16,486 bases of DNA from the NCBI GenBank assembly GCA_023433855.1, contig JAEYTV010000175.1, forward strand, positions 1 to 16,486, given 5' to 3'. A program made the position numbers and the translations under genes. This stretch comes from Pseudomonadota bacterium (GTDB lineage Bacteria; Pseudomonadota; Alphaproteobacteria; Rhizobiales; Rhizobiaceae). The number at the start of each line of letters is the position of its first letter. Positions within the stretch are counted from its first letter, which is position 1. The notes beneath the pieces were generated by a model. That model did not search any database. It saw only the letters and a program-made list of their open reading frames with translations, and was not told where the DNA came from. Below, piece by piece: positions 6,724-13,675 of this stretch.

Positions 6724-7746
6724 TCAGGCGGCGAGACTGCCGGCCGCGATGACTTTCGGCTCCATCGCTGAATTCCATTCGATCGTGCCTGCGTCGAGTT
6801 TGACGCCGTAGTGCAGGAAGGAGCGAGCCATGGCGCGTCGGGGATGCTCGGACGCCATGGCCACCGCCAGCGGCGGTTGCGCGATTTTCCATTCGACCAC
6901 GTTGCGGACGGCCTGGTCCAACCGGAGGGCGGAGCCGGCGAGGCCGACGCCGCCGGGCTGCCGCACGGCGCCGTCCTCCCCCAGGACGACATCCATGCCG
7001 GCGAAACTATACAAGCCGGGCTGCGCAGCCGCCGCCACCACTGCGTCGCTGACCAGAATACAGCGCTCGGCGCCCTTCAGTTTGATCAGCGCATCAAGTG
7101 CGCCCGGACTCATATGATGACCGTCGGCGATCAGGCAGGCTGAAAGCCGCGGCTCGGCCAATTGCGCGAGCAGCGTGTTCTCAAGCTTAGGCAGGGTCTG
7201 AGGCAAGCCGTTGCCAAGATGAGTTGACATGGACAGACCGGCCTCAGCCGCAGCGCGGATCGTGGCATAGTCAGCGGCCGAGTGAGCGACGGCGACCGTT
7301 TTTCCTGCGGCGGTCAGTGACGCGATTGCTTTGAGAGCGCCATTGCGTTCCGGGGCGATGGTCACCAGCAGAATGGCGCGCGAAAGAAAAGCATCGAGCG
7401 CGTCGATCAGGTCGATATGCGGGTCGGCCATCGCTTCCGCCGGATGGCAGCCGCGATAGCCCGGCTGGTCATTCAGGAAAGGACCTTCAAGGTGGTAACC
7501 GGGGACCATCGAAGGACCAAGCCTGCTTTTCGACACAGCTTCGTCGAGCGCACGGAAGCGGTCCCCCAAGTCATTTGGCGAGGCGGTGATGATCGTAGGC
7601 AGGCAACCCGTTACCCCATCGGCAAGCATGGCTTCGAGCGCGTGATCCAACATCTTCGCCGTGAGAGCAGGATCGTTGAAATCAACGCCGGCATAGCCAT
7701 TCACCTGAAGGTCAAACAGTCCGGAGGTAAGGGTGTGATTTTGCAT
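6724..7746 (-). CDS. nagA: NagA-like amidohydrolase (N-acetylglucosamine-6-phosphate deacetylase family)
   Basis: 340-residue amidohydrolase-superfamily enzyme, a probable N-acyl (amino)sugar deacetylase. NagA features are GLFDLQVNGYAGVDFND (9-25; Q-x-N replaces HxH as in E. coli NagA), the metal-ligand Glu of HLEGP (E87), His155 of AHS, His176 of THLGNG, ADGHH (208-212) and catalytic Asp234 of VSDA. The start at 7746 is chosen because GAGG lies five bases upstream; the frame stays open to an ATG at 7782, which has no ribosome binding site. It is shorter than the 382-residue E. coli enzyme. The NagA substrate loop (NAM...REPG as I recall it) reads NGLPQTLPKLEN here, so the natural substrate may not be GlcNAc-6-phosphate. 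It converges on the ABC operon, with its own promoter region to the right. Confidence 0.85.
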   Translation of the reverse strand: MQNHTLTSGLFDLQVNGYAGVDFNDPALTAKMLDHALEAMLADGVTGCLPTIITASPNDLGDRFRALDEAVSKSRLGPSMVPGYHLEGPFLNDQPGYRGCHPAEAMADPHIDLIDALDAFLSRAILLVTIAPERNGALKAIASLTAAGKTVAVAHSAADYATIRAAAEAGLSMSTHLGNGLPQTLPKLENTLLAQLAEPRLSACLIADGHHMSPGALDALIKLKGAERCILVSDAVVAAAAQPGLYSFAGMDVVLGEDGAVRQPGGVGLAGSALRLDQAVRNVVEWKIAQPPLAVAMASEHPRRAMARSFLHYGVKLDAGTIEWNSAMEPKVIAAGSLAA

Positions 7747-7958
7747 GACGGCCTCGGCACTCGTGTCGATCCAGCTATGCATTCACACTAGCCCGGCACA
7801 TGCCACAACACCAGTTTTGAGGGTTCGATAACGTCGCCAAAATACTATCTTTTTCGACAAGGGGGGCGGCTGCCGCCATCGCTAACCATCATTGTGCCTT
7901 TCGGCATATGGCGCGACCCGGTTCTGCGAATCTAGCCTGCGGTCATCCTGACCCCGAG
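7747..7958. promoter_or_regulatory. Divergent intergenic region between the NagA-like and carboxylase genes
   Basis: About 210 bases that should hold promoters for both directions. On the plus strand, TTGAGG (7817-7822) with an 18-base spacer to AATACT (7841-7846) is a possible but weak promoter for the carboxylase operon. An inverted repeat GGCGGC-T-GCCGCC lies at 7865-7877. I found no copy of the CAAYCGGTTG operator and no convincing sigma-54 (-24/-12) element, the promoter type I would expect for an acetone carboxylase operon. Confidence 0.25.
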
Positions 7959-10118
7959 ATGCAGCAGGCGAACGTGGACCAGACAGCGATCACACAACCC
8001 ATCGTCATCGGCATCGATGCCGGCGGTACCATGACCGATACGATCCTCGTGGATGCCGACGGGCATTTCAAGATCGGCAAGGCGGCGACGACGCCGAAAA
8101 ACGAGGCGGAGGGGTTCCTTGCCTCGGCCGAGGACGCGGCCGAGGCCTGGGGCATTTCCCTGCAGGCCTTGTTTTCCGGGGTGGACGTGGTTCTCTATTC
8201 CGGAACCGGCATGCTCAACACCTTGTTGTCGCGCACTGGCAAGAAGCTCGGCCTAATCACCACCAAGGGCTTGGAGGACATGATCCTGATGGGCCGCGGC
8301 CTCCAGGCCTGGGCCGATTATTCCTATGCCGACCGTCTGCATGCGGTGACCCATGCCCATCCGGATCCACTGGTCCCGCGCCGACGCACCCATGGGGTGA
8401 CCGAGCGCATCGACCAGTTCGGCGACGTCATCCTTCCGCTTTACGAGCATGAGGTCCATGCGGCCGCGAAGAAGCTGATCGCCGACAAGGTCGATGCGAT
8501 CTGCGTCATGACGGTCTTCTCCCACGTCAACCCGTCGCATGAGAAGCGCATCGCCGAGATCTGCCGGGACGAGATAGAGCGCGCCGGCGCGGAAATCCTC
8601 GTCTACACGAGCCACGAGGTTCGGCCTGTGATCCGGGAGCAGTCGCGGCTGAATTCGGTGCTGATCGAGGCCTACGCCACCTCGCGCGGACGCGCGCAGC
8701 TCAAGGGCATCGAGGATATATCCAGGAAATACGGTTTCAGGTACGGCGTGCAGACGTTGCTGTCGTTCGGGGGACTGACCTCGATCAACCACCCGCGCCT
8801 GCACGAGACGATGATATCGGGGCCGATCGGCGGCATTCTCGGAGCGGCCTATGTCGGGCGGTTGATCGGCAACGACTCCCTGATCTGCTCAGACATGGGC
8901 GGCACCTCGTTCGATATGGGCGTCATCACGCGCGGGCAGACGCGGATCGAGAACGAGCCGCTGATGGACCGCTTCAAGCTCAACGTGCCGACGCTGCATC
9001 TCGACACGATCGGCGCCGGCGCGGGCATGATCCTCAAGGTCGATCCGCTGACGAGAAAGGTCAGCCTTGGTCCGGAAAGCGCAGGCTCCGATCCAGGCCC
9101 GATCTGTTTCGCCAGGGGCGGCACCGAACCGACGATTGCCGACTGCGACGCTATTCTCGGCCGCCTCAACCCGGACTACTTCCTTGGCGGCAAGGTGAAG
9201 TTACAGGTGGACAGGGCTCGCAAGGCCTTCAAGGAGAAGTGTGCGGACGTGCTCGGTGTCGGCGTCGAGGAAGCTGCCGAGGGCATGATCGACATGCTGG
9301 AAGCCGACGCCAATAACGCGCTTCGCCGCGTGATTTCCGGCCAGGGCATCCACCCTTCGGAATTCACACTGCTTTCCTATGGCGGCTCCGGCCCGCTGCA
9401 TCTTGCCGGTTGTTCCAGGGGAATAGGCTTCAAGGACATCATAACCTTCCAGTTCGCGGCCGCCTTTTCGGCATTCGGCTGCACGACGGCGGACTTCATG
9501 CGCCGCCATTCGGTGTCGACGCAGCTCGACATTCCTGCGCGTGCCGAGGACGCGGCCCTCGAGAGCTTCGGCGAACGCGTCACGGGCGTGTGGGACGATC
9601 TCACGAAGGCGGCTGTGGACGAGATGATCATCGACGGCCATGCCCGCGAGAAGATCAGGACCGTTCCTTTCCTGATGATGCGCTACACTGGCCAGCTCGA
9701 GGATGTAGAGGTGATGGCGCCGCTTGCGGCCGTTCGTTCGGCCGAAGACATGCGCAAAGTCATCGCCGAGTTCGAGGCGGTTTACGCCAAGGTCAATCAC
9801 CGCGTCTCGCGCTATGGCGAGGCCGGTTTCTCGATCACCGAACTGGGACTTATCGCGACTGCCGACAAGGTGAAGCCGGTTTTGGTCAAGCGTCCGCTCG
9901 GCAAGTCCGATCCGGCCCCTGCGCATAAGGGCGTGCGCGAGGCATATGTCGGCGGCCGCTGGCACAAGGCCAATCTCTACGAAATGGATCTTCTGCAGCC
10001 CGGCCATGAGGTGGTCGGCCCGGCCATCATCGAGCATCCGGCGACCACGCTCGTCGTCCACCCGCAGGACCGCGTCACCATCGACGAGTGGACCCTGCTT
10101 CACTATTCCCATGCTTGA
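7959..10118 (+). CDS. acxA: Acetone carboxylase-like beta subunit (hydantoinase A / AcxA family)
   Basis: 719-residue ATP-handling subunit of a ketone carboxylase. Bicarbonate and the substrate are thought to be activated by phosphorylation in this family. It has the actin-like phosphate loops DAGGTMTD (20-27) and SDMGGTSFDMG (311-321), a SGPIGG motif and YGGSGPLH (474-481). Length matches Xanthobacter AcxA (about 717). The stretch GPESAGSDPGPICFARGG is closer to generic hydantoinase A proteins than to AcxA as I recall it, so this is a divergent member. The frame is open from an ATG at 7908, but the first 17 codons include several rare for this operon (CGA, GGT, CTA) and exceed the family N-terminus. 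The ATG at 7959 is therefore preferred, though neither has a good ribosome binding site. First gene of the operon, followed by the alpha and gamma subunits. Confidence 0.88.
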   Translation: MQQANVDQTAITQPIVIGIDAGGTMTDTILVDADGHFKIGKAATTPKNEAEGFLASAEDAAEAWGISLQALFSGVDVVLYSGTGMLNTLLSRTGKKLGLITTKGLEDMILMGRGLQAWADYSYADRLHAVTHAHPDPLVPRRRTHGVTERIDQFGDVILPLYEHEVHAAAKKLIADKVDAICVMTVFSHVNPSHEKRIAEICRDEIERAGAEILVYTSHEVRPVIREQSRLNSVLIEAYATSRGRAQLKGIEDISRKYGFRYGVQTLLSFGGLTSINHPRLHETMISGPIGGILGAAYVGRLIGNDSLICSDMGGTSFDMGVITRGQTRIENEPLMDRFKLNVPTLHLDTIGAGAGMILKVDPLTRKVSLGPESAGSDPGPICFARGGTEPTIADCDAILGRLNPDYFLGGKVKLQVDRARKAFKEKCADVLGVGVEEAAEGMIDMLEADANNALRRVISGQGIHPSEFTLLSYGGSGPLHLAGCSRGIGFKDIITFQFAAAFSAFGCTTADFMRRHSVSTQLDIPARAEDAALESFGERVTGVWDDLTKAAVDEMIIDGHAREKIRTVPFLMMRYTGQLEDVEVMAPLAAVRSAEDMRKVIAEFEAVYAKVNHRVSRYGEAGFSITELGLIATADKVKPVLVKRPLGKSDPAPAHKGVREAYVGGRWHKANLYEMDLLQPGHEVVGPAIIEHPATTLVVHPQDRVTIDEWTLLHYSHA

Positions 10119-10131
10119 GAAGGCGCGCACC

Positions 10132-12336
10132 ATGCTGGACAAACCCGCCTCCGCCTTGCGCATCCGCGAGCGCCTGATCGAGTCCGAACGGCTGATGGAC
10201 GAGAGCGGCTGCTATGACGGCATCACCGAACTCCATCTGCGCAACCAGGACCCGCTGAAGTTCGAGACTCTGCACACCAAGCTGCGCGCCTATTGCGTCT
10301 CGGCGCGCGAGATGGCGCGTCGCATCTCCGCTTCGCCCGGCGTACGCGAGGTCGGCGAGATGGTGGTGGCGATCTACACGCCGGAGGGCGACGCGATCGC
10401 GCTCTCCAACGGCATCATGGTGCACGTCCACACGATGAGCCGCTTCATCAAATGGATGATCCGCAACGGCTACGAAGACAATCCCGGCATACGCGACGGC
10501 GATATCTTCGCCAACAACGACGCCTTCATCGGCACGGTGCAGGTGCCCGACGTGATGGACGTGGTGCCGATCTTCCATTCCGGAAAGCTTGTCGGTTGGG
10601 CCGGCGCGGTCTGCCATGAACTCGAGGCCGGCGGCATCACGCCCGGCGGCGACGTGGCGCTGGCGCAGGAGCGGTTCACGGAAGGCCTGTTCGTCTGCGC
10701 CGAGAAGGTCGGCGAGAATGACGAGTTGCGTCGGGACTATGTCATCCGCTGCGAACGCAACCTGCGCATGCCGATCTACTGGGTGCTCGACGAGAAGGCC
10801 AAGGTCGCCTCCTGCATCGACATGCGCGAGAGCGTCAAGGCGCTGATCGACGAGATCGGCCTCGATTACTGGATGCAGGTTTCGAAGGAGTTCATCGAGG
10901 AGGGCCGGCGCGCCCAGCTCGCCCGCACGCGTCAGCTCACCGTCCCCGGCATCTATCGCGGCCACACGTTCTACGGCCATGTGACGGCTGGCAAGCCTGG
11001 CTACCAGCCGCTCGGCGATCCCGACTGGCTCTACAACATCCCCATCGAGATGGAGATCACGACCGACGGCAAGATCGTGATGGACTTCGAGGGCACGCAG
11101 CCCTGGGGCTATCACTCGATGAACTGCACGCCGGCCGGCATGGACGGCGGCATGTTCGTGACGCTGACCCAGCACATGAACTTCGAGGGCCTGGTCAATG
11201 ACGGCGCCTGGATGGCGACCGAGCTGAAGCTGCCGCACGGCACCTGGACCAACCCCGACAACGAGATGGTGGCGACGGCAACCTCATGGGCGCTGCTGCT
11301 GCCGGCCTATGGCGTGTTCCAGCGGCTCCTGTCCCGCTCCTTCATCGCGCGCGGTTTCGTCGAGGAGGCGTTCGTCGGCCAAGTCAACTCGCCGATGATC
11401 GAAATGGGCGGTACCAGCCAATACGGTACGCCCTTCGGGATGGCGCATTTCGAATGCGCGGCGGCGGGCTCCGGCGCGTTGGCCATCAAGGACGGGCTGG
11501 ACACGGCGTATGTCGGCTGGAATCCTGAATCCGACATGGGCAACATAGAGATCTGGGAACAGAACATGCCGATGCTCTATATCGGCCGCTCGATCGTTCC
11601 CAATTCGGGCGGTGCCGGCAAGTATCGCGGCGGCTGCGCTTTCCTCTCGACCTGGCTCATCAACAAGACGGATCATCTTCGGCTGGTCACGTCGGAACAT
11701 TCCAGCCGCGTCTTCGACAATGGCGGAATGTGCGGCGGCTATCCGGCGCCCACCTGCCAAAAGCACTGCGCGGTGCGGGACTCGAACATTTTCGAGCTTG
11801 CCGCAAAGGGCTCGCCGCTGGCGCATCATACAGGGACGAACCCCTACCGCTCCGAACTCGAAGTCAGGCTCGAAGGCGAACAGGTGACGGTGGAAGGCCC
11901 CTACATAACCGCGCCGCACAAGTCTGGCGACGTGTTCACCCATTCCTACAATGGCGGCGGCGGCTATGGCGACGTGCTCGAACGCGATCCGGTCAAGACG
12001 GCGTGGGACGTGGAGAACGGCTTTCTCACGAAGGAGGCGGCGCTGGGTGTCTTCGGCATTGTGCTCGACGAGGACGACGAAGGATTTCCTGTCGCGAACC
12101 CGGAGGCGACCACGCGGCACCGCGACGAACTGCGTCGGAGCCGGCTGGCAAGGGCGAGACCGGTGTCGGAATGGCTGAAGGACGAGAGCGCGCGTGTCGC
12201 GAAGGCCGACTTCGCGCCGGAAGTGACGAAGATGTATGCCAGCGCCATCAGGCTTTCCCCCCGATTTGCCAGGCATTTCGGCGATTTCTGGAACGTTGAC
12301 GCGAAGGCCGTGTTCGCAGTGGAGGCAAAGCCATGA
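10132..12336 (+). CDS. acxB: Acetone carboxylase-like alpha subunit (hydantoinase B / AcxB family)
   Basis: 734-residue subunit carrying the carboxylation site. Shared AcxB landmarks include the N-terminal ARxMAxxIxASP region, DIFANNDAFIGTV, GWAGAVCHELEAGG, WNPESDMGNIEIWE, the glycine-rich SGGAGKYRGGC and the C-terminal NGGGGYGD. In Xanthobacter AcxB I recall the manganese ligands as His150, Asp153 and His175. With the same spacing, this protein has Gln137, Asp140 and His162, so one ligand differs. The ATG at 10132 is preferred because AGAAGG lies about eight bases upstream. An in-frame ATG at 10111 would overlap the beta gene but has no ribosome binding site, and an open frame extends back to 9946 only as a shadow of the beta gene. 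It overlaps the gamma gene by four bases. Confidence 0.9.
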   Translation: MLDKPASALRIRERLIESERLMDESGCYDGITELHLRNQDPLKFETLHTKLRAYCVSAREMARRISASPGVREVGEMVVAIYTPEGDAIALSNGIMVHVHTMSRFIKWMIRNGYEDNPGIRDGDIFANNDAFIGTVQVPDVMDVVPIFHSGKLVGWAGAVCHELEAGGITPGGDVALAQERFTEGLFVCAEKVGENDELRRDYVIRCERNLRMPIYWVLDEKAKVASCIDMRESVKALIDEIGLDYWMQVSKEFIEEGRRAQLARTRQLTVPGIYRGHTFYGHVTAGKPGYQPLGDPDWLYNIPIEMEITTDGKIVMDFEGTQPWGYHSMNCTPAGMDGGMFVTLTQHMNFEGLVNDGAWMATELKLPHGTWTNPDNEMVATATSWALLLPAYGVFQRLLSRSFIARGFVEEAFVGQVNSPMIEMGGTSQYGTPFGMAHFECAAAGSGALAIKDGLDTAYVGWNPESDMGNIEIWEQNMPMLYIGRSIVPNSGGAGKYRGGCAFLSTWLINKTDHLRLVTSEHSSRVFDNGGMCGGYPAPTCQKHCAVRDSNIFELAAKGSPLAHHTGTNPYRSELEVRLEGEQVTVEGPYITAPHKSGDVFTHSYNGGGGYGDVLERDPVKTAWDVENGFLTKEAALGVFGIVLDEDDEGFPVANPEATTRHRDELRRSRLARARPVSEWLKDESARVAKADFAPEVTKMYASAIRLSPRFARHFGDFWNVDAKAVFAVEAKP

Positions 12337-12827
12337 CGTCTTACAGCAAGGAAGTCATCGCCGACCTCGTATCTGGCCAGCTTCCATGGCCGCAGACCCG
12401 GCGCATCATGAGCGCCTACAAGGACGATGACCGCTTCTTCAAATACGTCGCCGCGCTGCAGGATCGCGTCGACTGGCAGGATCCGATCCTGCTGCCCGTC
12501 AGCGATCATCTCTTCATCTGCCAGAGCGGCGATGAGCGCGTGACGAAATGCGAATGCGGTCATTCCTTCGGCGACTATCGCAAGAACTGGAAGCTCGCGG
12601 CCTCGATCATCGTGCGCAACACGGAGGAGTCGTTGCGCGAGATCTATCCGAACAGCGATCTGCCCGATCCCGAATGGATGGAGATACGCGAATTCATCTG
12701 TCCCGAATGCGGCACGCTGCACGAGGTCGAGGCTGCCGCACCCGGCTATCCGATCGTGCATGATTTCGAGCCCGACCTCGAAGGCTTTTATCGCGATTGG
12801 CTGAAGAAGCCGCTTCCCGGAGACTGA
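12333..12827 (+). CDS. acxC: Acetone carboxylase-like gamma subunit (AcxC family)
   Basis: 164-residue small subunit, the diagnostic member of acetone-carboxylase-type complexes; generic hydantoinases lack it. It has two zinc knuckles, CECGH (Cys73, Cys75) and CPECG (Cys123, Cys126), supplying four cysteines for a structural zinc. Other family-typical stretches are NWKLAA (85-90), EIYP, GTLHEVEA and HDFEPDLEGFYRDWL near the C-terminus. Length and motif order match Xanthobacter AcxC (about 168 residues). The ATG lies in an ATGA overlap with the alpha gene, so the subunits are translationally coupled. This gene is the strongest reason to call the complex a ketone carboxylase and not a hydantoinase or oxoprolinase. 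Confidence 0.92.
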   Translation: MTSYSKEVIADLVSGQLPWPQTRRIMSAYKDDDRFFKYVAALQDRVDWQDPILLPVSDHLFICQSGDERVTKCECGHSFGDYRKNWKLAASIIVRNTEESLREIYPNSDLPDPEWMEIREFICPECGTLHEVEAAAPGYPIVHDFEPDLEGFYRDWLKKPLPGD

Positions 12828-12831
12828 CCCG

Positions 12832-13659
12832 ATGCCTGATCTCGCCGGCCGTTCCGCTGTCGTCACTGGAGGCCTCACAGGGCAGGGGCTGGCGATCGCG
12901 CACGAACTGGCCAAGCAGGGGGCGAATGTCTCGGTCGGCTCCTATGTGAGCGAGGCCGCGGGGCGGCGGGGCGATGCCGCCGCCTATCCCGATCCGGCTG
13001 AGATCGTTGCGATGCGGACAGCGCTTGAGGTACACGGCGCGAAAGTGTTCGCCGGCCACCTCGATGTTCGCGATGCCGGCGCGATCAGGCAATTCCTTGC
13101 GGAGGCCGACGCGGCCTGCGGTCCGGCGGATATCCTCATCAATGCCGCCGGCACGACCGCCGAGCAGCCGGTCGCCGGCCATTCCGACGAGCTCTGGCTG
13201 AAGATCATCGACACCAATCTTAACGGCGCTTTCCGCATGATCCGCGAGCTCCTGCCCGGCATGGTCGAGCGCAAATGGGGGCGGATCGTCAACATCGGCT
13301 CGACCGCCGCCACTGTCGGCTGGAAGGACAATCCGGCCTATTGCGCGTCGAAATCCGGCCTGTTGGGGCTGACCCGCTGCGTGGCGCTCGAGGGCGCCCC
13401 GCACGGCGTCACTTGCGTGATGGTCAGCCCGACCTGGGTGGAGACCGAACTGATGCGACGAAACGTCGAACAGGTCGTGGTGCGCGAGGGCAAGGGCCGC
13501 ACGCTCCACGAGGCGATGGCCGACATCGCAGCGCAGAATCCGCAGAACCGCATCATCCAGCCCGACGAAGTGGCTGCGCTCGTCGCTTTCCTGTGCGGCG
13601 AGCGCGCCAAAGGCATCACGATGGAGAACATCCAGATTACAGGCGGGGCACTCTGGTAG
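12832..13659 (+). CDS. Short-chain dehydrogenase/reductase
   Basis: 275-residue cytoplasmic NAD(P)-dependent oxidoreductase. It has the cofactor motif TGGLTGQG (12-19), NAAG (104-107), and the catalytic tetrad Asn129, Ser157, Tyr170 and Lys174 (YCASK). Residues 38-62 form a longer than usual, Ala/Gly-rich link after the second beta strand, and no acidic residue is obvious at the strand end, so NAD versus NADP preference cannot be called. It starts four bases after the gamma gene, with GGAGA upstream, and ends the carboxylase operon. A reasonable role is oxidation of a secondary alcohol to the ketone substrate of the carboxylase, or reduction of a keto-acid product. It converges on the next gene with a 16-base gap and no visible terminator. 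Confidence 0.93.
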   Translation: MPDLAGRSAVVTGGLTGQGLAIAHELAKQGANVSVGSYVSEAAGRRGDAAAYPDPAEIVAMRTALEVHGAKVFAGHLDVRDAGAIRQFLAEADAACGPADILINAAGTTAEQPVAGHSDELWLKIIDTNLNGAFRMIRELLPGMVERKWGRIVNIGSTAATVGWKDNPAYCASKSGLLGLTRCVALEGAPHGVTCVMVSPTWVETELMRRNVEQVVVREGKGRTLHEAMADIAAQNPQNRIIQPDEVAALVAFLCGERAKGITMENIQITGGALW

Positions 13660-13675
13660 CCCCGCAGGATGTGTC

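Noticed and set aside
7747..7958. Sigma-54 promoter for the carboxylase operon
   Set aside because: Acetone carboxylase operons are known to use sigma-54 activators, so I looked for TGGCAC-N5-TTGC, but saw no convincing match.
9946..10131. N-terminal extension of the alpha subunit gene within the beta gene
   Set aside because: The extra residues are Arg/Ser-rich read-through of the beta gene in another frame. Family alignment and the AGAAGG ribosome binding site favour 10132.
10075..12914. Several long minus-strand frames opposite the alpha and gamma subunit genes
   Set aside because: They mirror the codon bias of the carboxylase genes and show no conserved domain.
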